From positions 1 through 55,384 of the forward strand of contig NZ_AUFO01000036.1 of the NCBI RefSeq assembly GCF_000426545.1: DNA of 55,384 nucleotides, written 5' to 3'. The translations under genes were made by a program, and so were the position numbers. Below, in pieces: positions 29,201 through 37,700 of the stretch (position 1 is its first letter; each line of letters starts with the position of its first letter). This DNA is from Paenibacillus massiliensis subsp. panacisoli DSM 21345. GTDB lineage: Bacteria > Bacillota > Bacilli > Paenibacillales > Paenibacillaceae. The notes below the pieces were generated by a model that did not search any database, was not told the DNA's origin, and saw only the letters and a program-made list of their open reading frames with translations.

Positions 29201-30434
29201 TGTTGGGATTTTCATAATACATGTTAGGTAAAATCTTCTTATTCTCTAAAGACATAATGACTTTAATCAATCCCGCTATTCCGGAAGCAGCCTCTAAATG
29301 CCCAATATTAGGTTTTACAGAACCGACTAAGATCGGACTTTTTTTATTCTTGAAGACCTCCGAAAGTGATTGAATTTCAATCAGATCACCTAACTGCGTT
29401 CCCGTCCCATGTGTCTCTACATAATCGATATCATCGACGGTTAATTTTGCATTATGTAGTGCCTGTCTGATTACGCTTTGTTGGGCCAGGCCGTTAGGCG
29501 CTGTGAAGCCATTTGACTTACCATCTTGCCCGATAGCTACGCCCTTTACGATGGCAGAAATCTGGTTCCCTGCTGCGTTAGCATCTTTTAACCTTTTAAG
29601 TATAATGACACCACAACCCTCACCTCTACCAAAGCCATCTGCTTCATTATCAAATGCCTTGCATTTTCCATCCTTGGACAAACCACTGAATTTGGAAAGT
29701 CCTACAAAGGGCTCTGGCGTGAGTAATAGATTAGAACCCCCGACAATGGCCATGTCACATTGATTATTCCGCAAGCTGTCCACTGCCATGCTTAAGGCTG
29801 AGAGCGAGGATGAGCATGCCGTATCACATGTAATGGCTGGTCCTTTGAAATCATAAAAATAGGATAATCTTCCCGACGCTGATCCCAGTGATACTCCTAC
29901 TGTGGAGTAAGGGGTTATATCATTAGTGCTACCTGAGAACAATTCGGCTTTGGCATATTCATAAGCGCTTATCCCTACAAATACTCCTGTCCTACTTCCT
30001 CTCAATTCCTCTATGTTGAGCGCTGAATTCTCCAGTGCCTCCCAGCTAACCTCTAGCAAAAGTCTATGCTGGGGATCCATGGATGCAGCTTCTATAGCTG
30101 ATAGACCAAAATGAATATTGTCAAACTCCTTTATATTTTCTCGCAGAAAGGAGGCTTTTTTTGTAATCATTTTACCTTCAGCTTCAGGATTATTACTGTA
30201 ATAGTGGTGGAAATCAAATCGATCGGATTTAATTTCGGTGACCGTATCCATGCTGTTAGCCAAAACATTCCAAAACCCTTCAAGGTTCCATGCATCGCCC
30301 GGAAAACGACCCGAATAGCCGATTACAGCAATTTCATCATTGTCTTTTTGGTCCTGAATGATTGTAGATAGCTCTTCTATTTTGGCTGCAGCTTTTTTAA
30401 GAGCCGATTTATACTTATCAATCTCTTGCCCCAT
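23286..30434 (-). CDS. PKS-aminotransferase-NRPS hybrid: KS-AT-ACP-AMT-C-PCP-E(N-half)
   Basis: 2382 aa. An N-terminal coiled-coil (residues 1-30) looks like a docking helix. Then KS (32-460, active DTACSSS, HGTGT, NIGHLE), AT (556-860, GHSIGEY, HPYH), ACP (about 960-1030, GFDSL), a PLP aminotransferase of the GSA type (about 1185-1600, lysine in TYGKVVGGG), C (about 1630-2050, HHTIADG), PCP (about 2121, GGDSIKAI), and the first part of an E domain (about 2175-2382). The KS-ACP-AMT-C order is that of iturin/mycosubtilin first proteins, which turn a beta-keto acyl chain into a beta-amino acid and condense it. Two oddities: no adenylation domain lies between C and PCP, and the E domain stops mid-fold with IHG where IHH is expected. 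The AT motif HPYH differs from malonyl HAFH. Confidence 0.93.
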   Translation of the reverse strand: MGQEIDKYKSALKKAAAKIEELSTIIQDQKDNDEIAVIGYSGRFPGDAWNLEGFWNVLANSMDTVTEIKSDRFDFHHYYSNNPEAEGKMITKKASFLRENIKEFDNIHFGLSAIEAASMDPQHRLLLEVSWEALENSALNIEELRGSRTGVFVGISAYEYAKAELFSGSTNDITPYSTVGVSLGSASGRLSYFYDFKGPAITCDTACSSSLSALSMAVDSLRNNQCDMAIVGGSNLLLTPEPFVGLSKFSGLSKDGKCKAFDNEADGFGRGEGCGVIILKRLKDANAAGNQISAIVKGVAIGQDGKSNGFTAPNGLAQQSVIRQALHNAKLTVDDIDYVETHGTGTQLGDLIEIQSLSEVFKNKKSPILVGSVKPNIGHLEAASGIAGLIKVIMSLENKKILPNMYYENPNKNISWGTVKIADKFMDWHKSEGARRAGISSFGFSGTLGHVILEEPPQDNRKQLDQLPAHMLTLSAKNVSALKEYAGSVKGLLQQDQSSIADIAYTSNVSRSFLKQRFSAVGRSKQELLDKIDLFLNNHPGDELLNRKNTAKDKKIAFLFTGQGSIYEGIAKDFYATSNTFREAMNLCNEKFEKILGLSILDGIYGEDKTLVNRPLYSQAAIFSIEYALTRLWGSLGIKPAVIIGHSIGEYTAACYAGLINLDDVIQMIARRGQMMEAIDVEGKMVVILTNVEYVKEALEESGCQNVTIAAINAPGNVTISGRSDEVDIVIDTLQAKHRVFFNKLNIPHPYHSSLMKDYESMYENSIGDITFSKMNIPMISSITGQLEKEEVLGKSKYWIEHLSKTVNYQEAINEAKRLGVNLFIEIGGDATLSVLANQCLNDSDILFLPSMRREADNYTQLFNSISTLFLNGIDLDWNTFYTSYSKRRVNLPNYPFQKKELWKEVSRMELNTVIQEQAAGTAMGIKDKPELSQYSQQQQHQATDESDQGHSNYRMQINAELKEMIKILTGLRIEEIEDDLSLLTLGFDSLVLIQLNKQITNKFNLSIALNEFFMNLDTVEKITEYISQHTDCSEDVVDSSNDADPVSGEMTTSLPVTEPVNNPVAAGEVKSQPSGALDHMAAIQNIMNTQMQLMTEQLHVLKSLTNSETVITTANRLPSPKHIQPGVSNSNAAPLTVDTKSHYVPYKKLELIDHENFNELQLTYIRNIENKYTSFSKKSKENIQRYRKVYANNRNVAGFRPVMKEMIYQIVADTGQGSKLRDIDGNEIVDLTMGFGVNLLGHNPSFIREALTEELDRGMPLGPMGRLAGSVADQIRHLTGVERVAFYNSGTEANMVAVRIARASTGKKKIVTFAGSYHGTYDGLLGLSSIGEDGDLTTIPLAPGIMDSVVSDLIMLNYNQEASLEFIRTHASEIAGVLVETVQSRRPDVQPKDFLKKLRGITEENGIALIFDEIITGFRICAGGAQEHFDIQADIVTYGKVVGGGMPIGIVSGKSEYMDCIDGGMWSFGDTSVPPCEQKRTFVAGTFSHHPLAMAAANASLAYITENKDTLYDKLNNKTNDFVNRVNAFFEENLVPIKVVHFGSLFRFVFRGDFEIFFFGLLEKGVYVWEGRNCFFSTEHTDEDIEHIFAAITRTIEEMRQAGYFDEPPMKERAIQGIHSLQDEELESISPMSLIQQRLYTLSSMGKDDPYNLVAVLKVRGTLDLQKFENVINQIIERHESLRTRLYMEDGEFKQEILDRVNFRIQTIEQGPDEKLETLIEQLVTPFDLKEAPLFKVILIAGGPQESALIFNFHHTIADGISMSIFVQEFMRLYANEVLPPVNKQYRDFVEWEAQYLVSEEKKQSEQYWLNKLSGDVNVLKLPADFPTGDESNFAANTVYMSVDSELVHALKLVASRNQCSLFMLLAAAFNVLLKRLTGCEDVCIGTPVTNRAEGSFNESIGMFTNTIVLKNKLADESTFSEFLKEVKQSCLEAYSHMYYPFNLLASHIKKAKHSREGFLNVRFVYEKTDERVLVIDNLELTTYDYKSKLSDFDFVIEILEENGLFNMGMTYKTSLFKEETIRTWGQQYKSILQLITQPTNPDGPDLRLRDFASIDQDTTESFIPDMEYAQSETVALTSGSIANQGYEAPRNETEEMLARIWEVTLDISPVGIDDDFFQLGGDSIKAIQLISRARTKCYNFEVDHLYKNPTIKQLVAFVEQQHTNRTRELQAGIVKLTPVQKRFFEQKSKDQQLWTKAKLLYRPDGFRIYVIRKVLDTLVNHHDALSMGFKDDNGNIVQISRDMKERLYDVNIVENVSEQEIVEKCNEIRSGIDLQNGPLIRIGLLKTDEGDKLLIAIHGLLVDEVSWRILLKDFSNAYMQAEKGLSIRLAKNSTSFKEWAAKLDEYASSYAVRRQVEYWRSLRDADIKKLPRKRGKLAWS

Positions 30435-30457
30435 ACACTCACACCCTTTTACAGTAA

Positions 30458-31708
30458 TTACAGTCCAATGTTATGTTGCGCTTGATTACCTCGAATAAAT
30501 ACTTTAAAAGATTTCATGAAAAATAACGGAATAAACAATACACTCATGGCCATAAAGCCTGTAAACACTATATATTTGATCGGGAAAAACTCGCCTAATA
30601 GACCTCCAATAAGCATACCCACAGGTGCGAGCCCCATGGTGAGCGTCCCTTTTATGGAGGATACCTTGCCTCTCATTTCCTGAACCACTGTCAATTGTAT
30701 AGTCGATTCAATCAACACATTAACAATTGCACTGAATACACCACCGATAAATAACAAGCAAGTCATGAGTGCAAAACCATTCATCATGACTGCAGTTGAA
30801 AAGAATAATCCTGAAAGTATTCCTGATATCGTAAGTACCATACTTTTGTTTTCCGGCTTAATGCGAAATACAGATGTATACACCATCCCTGCTAGCATGC
30901 CTAACGTAAAGATGGCAATGGCAATACCATATCTCACTTCTCCCAGATTCGCTGAGTTCTTGAACATCGGTGCAAGCAACACGATACTTATCGTTGAAAA
31001 GAAGTTGGAGAGACCTGCTAACACAATCAAGTCTCTAAGCCCTTTCATCTTCCAGATATACGTAACCCCATCCTTCATATCATGCCAAAAGTTGTACTTC
31101 TGATCCTGGTTCGTTGATTTGGGGATTTTCATAAAAATCGCAAGAATAAATGATACGATGTAGGATATGCCATTACATAGAAATAGAATCGGTGCGCCCA
31201 CAAGATGAAACAGCACGCCTCCGGATGAAGGCCCGAGTATTTGAGAAATGGCTCGTAGCATGCTTAAGTTGGCACTGGCTTGTACAATTCGAGATGAGGG
31301 AACAATATCAGGGATTGTTGATGTAACTGCAGGATTAAAAAATGCAGCACATGTACCGAGGATGATCCCTGCGGCGAAGGCCATCCAAATTTCAAGGACT
31401 CCAAATATAGCAGCAATCCCTACAAAAGTGATGCATATGCCTCGAATGAAATCCATCAGCAATATCATTTTTCTTCTGTCTGTGCGATCTACGATAACTC
31501 CTGCAAAAGGAGAGATCAGAACTTTGGGCAGCAAGGCAGTAGCCATCAGTGCTCCCATCAACCCTGGTGAGCCTGTTTTGTAAAGAATCCAGAAGGTCAG
31601 GGCAATTTCATAAATGGAATCTCCCAAAGCAGACACCAATTGTCCTTGCCAGAGTAAAAAGAAATTCATCGACCACAACCGTTTTTTGGGTTCGCTAGTG
31701 TTCTCCAT
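30458..31708 (-). CDS. MFS efflux transporter
   Basis: 416 aa with about twelve hydrophobic helices. MFS signature loop VDRTDRRKMILLMDF lies between helices 2 and 3. It resembles the macrolide-efflux (MefA-like) branch (MNFFLLWQGQLVSALGDSIYEIALTFW at the start). TGGAGG four bases before the ATG. It lies 23 bases ahead of the hybrid PKS/NRPS gene, so it is probably co-transcribed and exports or protects against the product, alongside the ABC pair upstream. Confidence 0.9.
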   Translation of the reverse strand: MENTSEPKKRLWSMNFFLLWQGQLVSALGDSIYEIALTFWILYKTGSPGLMGALMATALLPKVLISPFAGVIVDRTDRRKMILLMDFIRGICITFVGIAAIFGVLEIWMAFAAGIILGTCAAFFNPAVTSTIPDIVPSSRIVQASANLSMLRAISQILGPSSGGVLFHLVGAPILFLCNGISYIVSFILAIFMKIPKSTNQDQKYNFWHDMKDGVTYIWKMKGLRDLIVLAGLSNFFSTISIVLLAPMFKNSANLGEVRYGIAIAIFTLGMLAGMVYTSVFRIKPENKSMVLTISGILSGLFFSTAVMMNGFALMTCLLFIGGVFSAIVNVLIESTIQLTVVQEMRGKVSSIKGTLTMGLAPVGMLIGGLLGEFFPIKYIVFTGFMAMSVLFIPLFFMKSFKVFIRGNQAQHNIGL

Positions 31709-31733
31709 TTTTCCTCCAGTCGAGAGCTAAAAC

Positions 31734-31789
31734 AAAAAGAATCGCGTTCAGTTGGAGAGCTCATGCTCGTCACTCACTGGACACGATTC
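31734..31789 (-). terminator. Intra-operon terminator-like hairpin before the MFS gene
   Basis: On the minus strand three nested stems GAATCG/CGATTC, CAGT/ACTG and GAGC/GCTC are followed by TTTTTG. An overlapping alternative stem GGACA/TGTCC (upstream) shares bases with the outer stem. It lies in the 140-base gap between the HAD gene and the MFS gene. Confidence 0.55.
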
Positions 31790-31848
31790 ATTTGTCCAAG
31801 ACCTATTCCTGTTATCATGCGGCTTTAAAATTAGACTATACTACCTCG

Positions 31849-32736
31849 TCATGCTTTCACTAGACTATGCTCGAAGCTTGGATAGGTGTAAAATCCTTGA
31901 CCTGTTTTCCTTCCATGAGTCCCGGCTTCTACCATTTTGCGAAGGAGCGGACAGCAACGAAATTTGGAATCCTGGTAGCTTTCGTATAGAACGTCTAGCG
32001 AATGTACAACGGTATCCAGACCTATTAGGTCAGCCGTCTCAAGTGGTCCCATTTTGTGACCAAAGCACTTTTTGAATATATCGTCTACATCCTTTGGCTC
32101 CGCAACCTGATCCTGCACGACGAATGCCGCTTCATTCATCATCAGATGTGATATGCGGTTGGACACAAATCCTGGTAAGTCATTCACCACAATAGCCTCT
32201 TTCTTCAAGGTAGCGAGTAGCTCAACGGTTGCTTCAATCGTTGCCTCCGAGGTATGGTACCCTTTGATCACCTCTACCACGGGCTTCATTAATACTGGGT
32301 TCATATAATGTGAGCCAATGATTCTATCTGGTCTTTTGGTAAGAGAAGCAACTTTGGTAATCGAAATACATGAGGTATTAACGGCAAAGATACAATGCTC
32401 AGGGCAGATCCGATCAAGCGTCAAGTACACGTCCTTCTTGATCTCCCATTTCTCCGTTACATTTTCAATGACATAGTCCGCATTCTGTAATAAGTCATAA
32501 TTATCGGTGAAGCATATCCGGTTCAGAATCGTATCCGGCTTCTCTGCCTTGAAATCCTTGTTGTACAAGCTTTGAAAACGAATGTTGCCGGCAACTCGCT
32601 CTTTGGCTTGTTCCAGAATCTCCGTTGAGATATCAATGAGTATTACGTCATATCCTGCTAATGCAAAGTTATGAGCGATGCCCGTTCCCATAACACCCGC
32701 GCCTATAACTCCAATTACCTTCATGTTGATATCCAT
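31849..32736 (-). CDS. 3-hydroxyacyl-CoA dehydrogenase family oxidoreductase, probable extender-unit enzyme (ZmaG/FkbK-like)
   Basis: 295 aa from the ATG at 32736, which has GGAGGAG at eight bases; the frame opens earlier at 32769 without support. The NAD-binding Rossmann start VIGVIGAGVMGTGIA, the catalytic His and Glu in GSHYMNPVLMKPVVEVI, and the C-terminal GRKTGQGFYTY are typical of 3-hydroxybutyryl-CoA dehydrogenases. In zwittermicin, FK520 and xenocoumacin loci such an enzyme oxidises the primary alcohol of a carrier-protein-bound seryl or glyceryl group to the aldehyde. It lies directly behind the stand-alone ACP and AT, which supports that role here. Confidence 0.87.
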   Translation of the reverse strand: MDINMKVIGVIGAGVMGTGIAHNFALAGYDVILIDISTEILEQAKERVAGNIRFQSLYNKDFKAEKPDTILNRICFTDNYDLLQNADYVIENVTEKWEIKKDVYLTLDRICPEHCIFAVNTSCISITKVASLTKRPDRIIGSHYMNPVLMKPVVEVIKGYHTSEATIEATVELLATLKKEAIVVNDLPGFVSNRISHLMMNEAAFVVQDQVAEPKDVDDIFKKCFGHKMGPLETADLIGLDTVVHSLDVLYESYQDSKFRCCPLLRKMVEAGTHGRKTGQGFYTYPSFEHSLVKA

Positions 32737-32807
32737 TCCTTTCGCTCCTCCAAGGCAGAAATCAAGCATATCCTCTCTGGCCTCAAGTGATTTGTATGTT
32801 GCTTGAA

Positions 32808-33056
32808 TTAGTGACCTAGTACACTGCTTTTATTTGCTACGAGAGCGGAAATAGCATCAATGGATTTGAAATTGTTCAGATCCAAATCATCATTATCAAT
32901 TTCAATCCCGAACTCTTTTTCAATGAATACAACCAACTGCATGGCAAAGAGAGAATCAACATCTCCTATAGCGAAAATATCATCATGATCTTCAATATCC
33001 TGGCTTTTAATAAATTGGCTTAACATTTCTCTGATTCGGCTTTTAATCTGTTCCAT
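32808..33056 (-). CDS. Stand-alone acyl/peptidyl carrier protein
   Basis: 82 aa from the ATG at 33056 (MEQIKSRIR), with GAGGTG seven bases ahead. One four-helix ACP domain with the phosphopantetheine serine in GDVDSLFAM (about residue 35). It is encoded between the AT and the HAD genes. It is the natural carrier for the amino acid activated by the SerRS-like ligase and for its oxidation to an extender unit. Confidence 0.9.
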   Translation of the reverse strand: MEQIKSRIREMLSQFIKSQDIEDHDDIFAIGDVDSLFAMQLVVFIEKEFGIEIDNDDLDLNNFKSIDAISALVANKSSVLGH

Positions 33057-33087
33057 GGGTAAGCACCTCAATATATTAGTATTTTTA

Positions 33088-34020
33088 TTACAACGCTTTT
33101 TCCAGTCGCTGAAATTTCTTGTAGGTCAAAAACTCGTTATCCAGATTGATAATCCTTGATATTTTGGTAAGAGAATCATCCAGACTAACTTCAACAAAGC
33201 TATCTATTTCCGACTCTCCTAATTTTAGAATGGAGGCATTCCAATTCATGGGACTTGCCATGTTTTTGATAAGCTCATTCTTTAGATCAGGTGCACTTTG
33301 GATGAAGGTCTGGGTAAACACAGATAGTATCGGCACTTCAGCCTCACGAATGGGAATCGTCTCAACAAGATCAACGAACATATTTATGCCTCTAGCTGCG
33401 TAAGGAGAATGAAACGCATAAGGTGTATTTATCAATGAAGCTTTTATGGCACCTTCTTCCTCAGCTCTCTTCAGCACCTGATGGATGCTATCCTTGATCC
33501 CCGACACAACCAGACATGTATCATTATTCTCACTTGCAATGAACACCTCATTCTCTGCCTTACAATCAACGATAAGCTGGTACACCTCCTTATACGTCTG
33601 CCCTACGATAACCCCCATTCCATAGGAATCCGAGCTGTCCTTGGGGTATTCATATATCGTCTGAAGCATTCGTAGGCCATCAGCAAAAGAGATAGATTTC
33701 GCGCAAGCCATGGCTGTGATTAGGCCCATGCTGTACCCTAGCATCACTGCAGGCCTCACCCCGGAATCAATAAATTGTTGATAGATGATATAGTCACACG
33801 TATAGATGGCGATCCAATCATAGAACATGCTGTCACATTCCATATCCTGATGCTTCATTAGGTAGCCGTACAGGTCTACTCCAATCTCCTCAAGTACAAT
33901 GGAAGCGTAGCGCTTCAGGCTTTGAAGCTGCACATTATCGAATCTATCCAATAGATCCTGGTATTGGGGACCTACGCCTTGAAAAAGAAAGGCTCGCTGC
34001 TTATTCATTAGCAAGTTCAT
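33088..34020 (-). CDS. Stand-alone acyltransferase (trans-acting AT)
   Basis: About 310 aa from an ATG at 34020 (MNLLMNKQRAFLF) behind GAGG at six bases. It overlaps the thioesterase stop, so the two are coupled. FabD-like fold: AFLFQGVGPQY, a nucleophile elbow GYSMG where malonyl-CoA enzymes usually have GHSxG, and YAFHSPY with the catalytic His. The Tyr for His change beside the nucleophile and the ACP/HAD neighbours suggest a substrate other than malonyl-CoA, perhaps aminomalonyl-ACP as with ZmaF. Both PKS modules already have their own AT, so a separate one must serve another unit or site. Confidence 0.87.
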   Translation of the reverse strand: MNLLMNKQRAFLFQGVGPQYQDLLDRFDNVQLQSLKRYASIVLEEIGVDLYGYLMKHQDMECDSMFYDWIAIYTCDYIIYQQFIDSGVRPAVMLGYSMGLITAMACAKSISFADGLRMLQTIYEYPKDSSDSYGMGVIVGQTYKEVYQLIVDCKAENEVFIASENNDTCLVVSGIKDSIHQVLKRAEEEGAIKASLINTPYAFHSPYAARGINMFVDLVETIPIREAEVPILSVFTQTFIQSAPDLKNELIKNMASPMNWNASILKLGESEIDSFVEVSLDDSLTKISRIINLDNEFLTYKKFQRLEKAL

Positions 34021-34723
34021 AATCAACCTCATTCGGCAATAATTCGCCTTCAATGATATTCATAATCTTGTCAGTATGATCATTAATAAAAAAATGACCT
34101 CCCAAAAAATAATAAAGCTTGCTTCTTTTCTCACATAAATCATCCCACATTATCTCTTGTGGACCATCAATCGTATCGTCTATGCCATGCAAAACGGAAA
34201 TACCACATTCTATATTTTTGGCCTTCTTCTGAAAATCATAGTTTTCCATCATTCTGATGTCATTCTTGATCACTGGCAAATAGAACTCCATCAATTCTTT
34301 GCTCTGAGTTAGCTCTTCTTGAATGCCACCAAGAGCAATGAGCCTTTCAATAAATTCATCATCAGGCATATGGGAGGTAATATGCATGTTGTCCTTCACA
34401 ATAGGGGACTGACGTCCTGAGAAAAAAATATGCTGTGGCTTCCGCTGCCCTTCGTCGATAACCTTGTAATACAGCTCGTAAGCCAGAAGGGTCCCCATGC
34501 TGTGTCCATATAATGCATACTCTTCCTTCTCGATGCTGTCTTTTATCAGTTCATAGATATCATCAACGGCTTCCGTAATATCACGATAAAAGCCCTGACC
34601 GAACCTTTCCCCCCTCCCCTTTAATTCGATACCCTCCACCTCTAAGGATTGGTTAGCAAGTCTACCCCAATGTGAGTATGCACGCTTGGATCCACCTGCA
34701 AATGGTAAACAAAATAATTTCAT
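34001..34723 (-). CDS. Type II thioesterase
   Basis: 240 aa from the ATG at 34723 (MKLFCLPFAGG), with GGAGG upstream; this is the usual length and start for the family. Alpha/beta hydrolase with the nucleophile in GHSMGTLLAYE, Asp in HGIDDTIDG and His in GGHFFINDH. Such enzymes remove stalled or wrong acyl groups from carrier proteins. As no TE domain exists in the assembly line, it might also help release the product. Confidence 0.93.
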   Translation of the reverse strand: MKLFCLPFAGGSKRAYSHWGRLANQSLEVEGIELKGRGERFGQGFYRDITEAVDDIYELIKDSIEKEEYALYGHSMGTLLAYELYYKVIDEGQRKPQHIFFSGRQSPIVKDNMHITSHMPDDEFIERLIALGGIQEELTQSKELMEFYLPVIKNDIRMMENYDFQKKAKNIECGISVLHGIDDTIDGPQEIMWDDLCEKRSKLYYFLGGHFFINDHTDKIMNIIEGELLPNEVDYELANE

Positions 34724-34768
34724 GGTATCGCTTCCTCCGAAGTACGACATAGCAAGTAAAGCTTGTCT

Positions 34769-37700
34769 TTAGTTAATTAAAGAGTTGATCTCAGACAAGA
34801 TGTCATCTACTGATGGTTCGTCACTAGCCGACGGAACAGCTTCCTTCTGCTGCTGTAAGCTCTCGACCTCTGTTAACAAATAGCTATTCAGTTTTCTTAA
34901 GGATGGGTAATTGAAAAATATCGAAATATCGACCTGCAAATCCAGCAGATTCTTTATCTGGTTTCTCAAAGAGAAGATCATCAAAGAATCTACCCCTTGC
35001 TCCGCAAAAGGGGTATCTACAGACAATTGATTTACATCCTCAAATCCGATAATTTTAGCCGCTGAAGTGTGCAATAGGCTTAATAAATACTCGCTTCTTT
35101 CTGATGGACCTAAAGCATGCAGGCTGGCGACAACATTTTGCCTGGAATCCTGATTGTCTTTTGCCCCACTAGCCGTATGGCTGTTCATGATGAAATTTGT
35201 TAGGAATGCGGTAACTTCATCCACACCCGTTTTTTGGCTAAATAGCTCCCAATCTGCATCAGCAACTACAATCGAAGCCAGATCCTTCAGGAATACCTTG
35301 TCGATCATTTTCCTGCCAAGTTCTTTGGACATTCCATATATGCCCTTGTTCCCAATGTTCTTCAAAATGTCACTACTGCTCGTTGCCATCCCGGCTTCCT
35401 CCCAAGGTCCCCAGCATATCGACAATGCAGGTAATCCTAGGCTCCTTCTGTATTCTGCAAAAATGTTCATAAAATAATTAGCCGCAGCATAGTTGGCTTG
35501 GCCCATATTCCCTACAATGGAAGAGATAGATGACATCATAATGAAGAAGTCCAGATCCTCTTCCTTTAATGCATGATGTAAATGATAGGTACCCGCTACC
35601 TTAGCTTTGAATACGTTCTCAAAGCTTTCCCAGGTCTGATCTCTGATCATCTTGTCATCAATAATTCCAGCAGCATGAACGACTCCTCTAATCGTCATGT
35701 TGTTCTGTCTCAGCTGTTGTACTACAGCAATTACGTCTGCTTCATTGCTCACATCTGCTTTTTCAAGCATGACCTGAACACCGTTTTCTTTCCAAGAGTC
35801 CATCACTTCAAGCATGGTAGCCGAGGCTTGATTTCTACTTAATAGGACGATATTGCGAGCGCCCTTCTGAATCAAATACTCCGCGTAGATCTGACCTATC
35901 GATCCAGTTCCACCCGTGATCAGGTATACGGCCTTATCATCAGCTCGAAGCGTGAGTTCCTCTTGCTGAGCCAGGCTTCTTCCACCTCTAATCAACCTAG
36001 GAATGTACCTTTTATGGGGATTTCTGAGCACGACCTGCTTGTCAGCACCATGGAGAATTTCACTGATGATCTCATCAATATGGTTCTCTAACATAGGAAT
36101 ATCTGAATCAATAATGCCATTCCAGAGCCCGGTATGCTCAAGTCGAATAACCTCGCTAAATCCCCATAATGGTGCTTGATACACGGAGGTAGGTGTACCA
36201 TCTGACTGATGCACATTATTGGTTATTACTTGTATCCCCATGACCTGCGTGTAATTCAGTTCCGTAATGGATTGTACGATATGCAATAGGCCACTGCAGT
36301 CCTCTTGGACCCTTCGCAACAACTCATCTGCATCAAGATTAGTCAGCCTAGTCTCATTGATTGTGCTTAGATAGATGAGTCTATATTTTTCTTGTTGATA
36401 TTGATCTGCGATATGTTCCAGAAGGTTTTTAACCTCGTGCTTATTCGTGTACGATACAAAAAATACATCATTCTCATGCTCTACATACTTGTCCCCTTGA
36501 ATAACCCGAACAGCAGACATGCCCCTGCTATTGAATTGTTCAAAGAAACGATCAACGACATCTGGTTCATTTCCGAATAATACTATCTTTTCATTCGAAT
36601 CCACTTCTAGTTTTCTTGCCGTTCTTGCTTGTTCCATCCACTTCACATCGTAGATCATACGATCACCACTACTATTCAATTCCTTGAGCAGTGTGTCGCG
36701 CTCCGTGATCTTGGCCATGATTCGTTCAATTTCAAAGACGATTTCCCCCTTTTCGTTGTACACATCAATATCGCCTACAACGCCAGATTGCTGCGAATCG
36801 TCTACTTTAATATGACACCAGAAACTCTCAGCTTCCCTGTAGTAGTATTTAATTTTGCCTAAAGAAATAGGAATGGCTGTCTTTAAGGCATAATCTTCAC
36901 TTTGCGAATTCATTCTCATACTTAATTCGGAAATGAAGAATACGGATTGAAAAATCGAGTCGATTGTGCCTGCATACACGATATAATCTTGACCATTCGG
37001 AATGTCTTTTTTGGGATCAATATAACAAAGCCCTTCAGCTTCACCCTTCCACACCTGCGAAATTCTCGTAAAACCCTCACCTAATTTGAATCCGAATTTC
37101 CTCATCACATCATAAGCATTAACCCCTGAGTTCACTTCAGGGTACTGGGCCTTTAATTCAGTAATAGATACCCGCTTCTCATGTCCCCGCTCCTGGGACA
37201 TCACAATATTTCCCTGACAATGCTTCATCCAATTCTCGTGTTCTGACTGCTTATCTGTGCTGACCAGCTCAAATTTCATTTGCTCCAGATCGGTATCTTC
37301 AATTGAGAATTGCACTATCCGTTTTTCTTCTTGGACAGCTGTTAAGGGCGCATGAAACTCCACATTCGAAATGGTGCAGCTCACTGGATCTCGGAAATCC
37401 TTTGCAATCGAGATCAGCATGGACATATGAGCAGCAGCAGGTGCTATTGCGGTATCGAAAATAATATGTTCCTGCATAAAATATGGGTTTTCCATCGTAT
37501 ATTCGCTTTGATAAAGAACTCCATTTTTTAAGTAAGGCGTTCTAATTCTCTGCCCAATAAGCGGATGATGATCCGGAACTGCACTGCTCGTTCTACTGGC
37601 TTCATGAGAGCACACGGGCTGCATCCAGTAGGATTCCTTATCAAATACATACGTAGGTAATGCTACCCGATTGAAGCTATGGTCAAAGCTTGTCGCAAGA

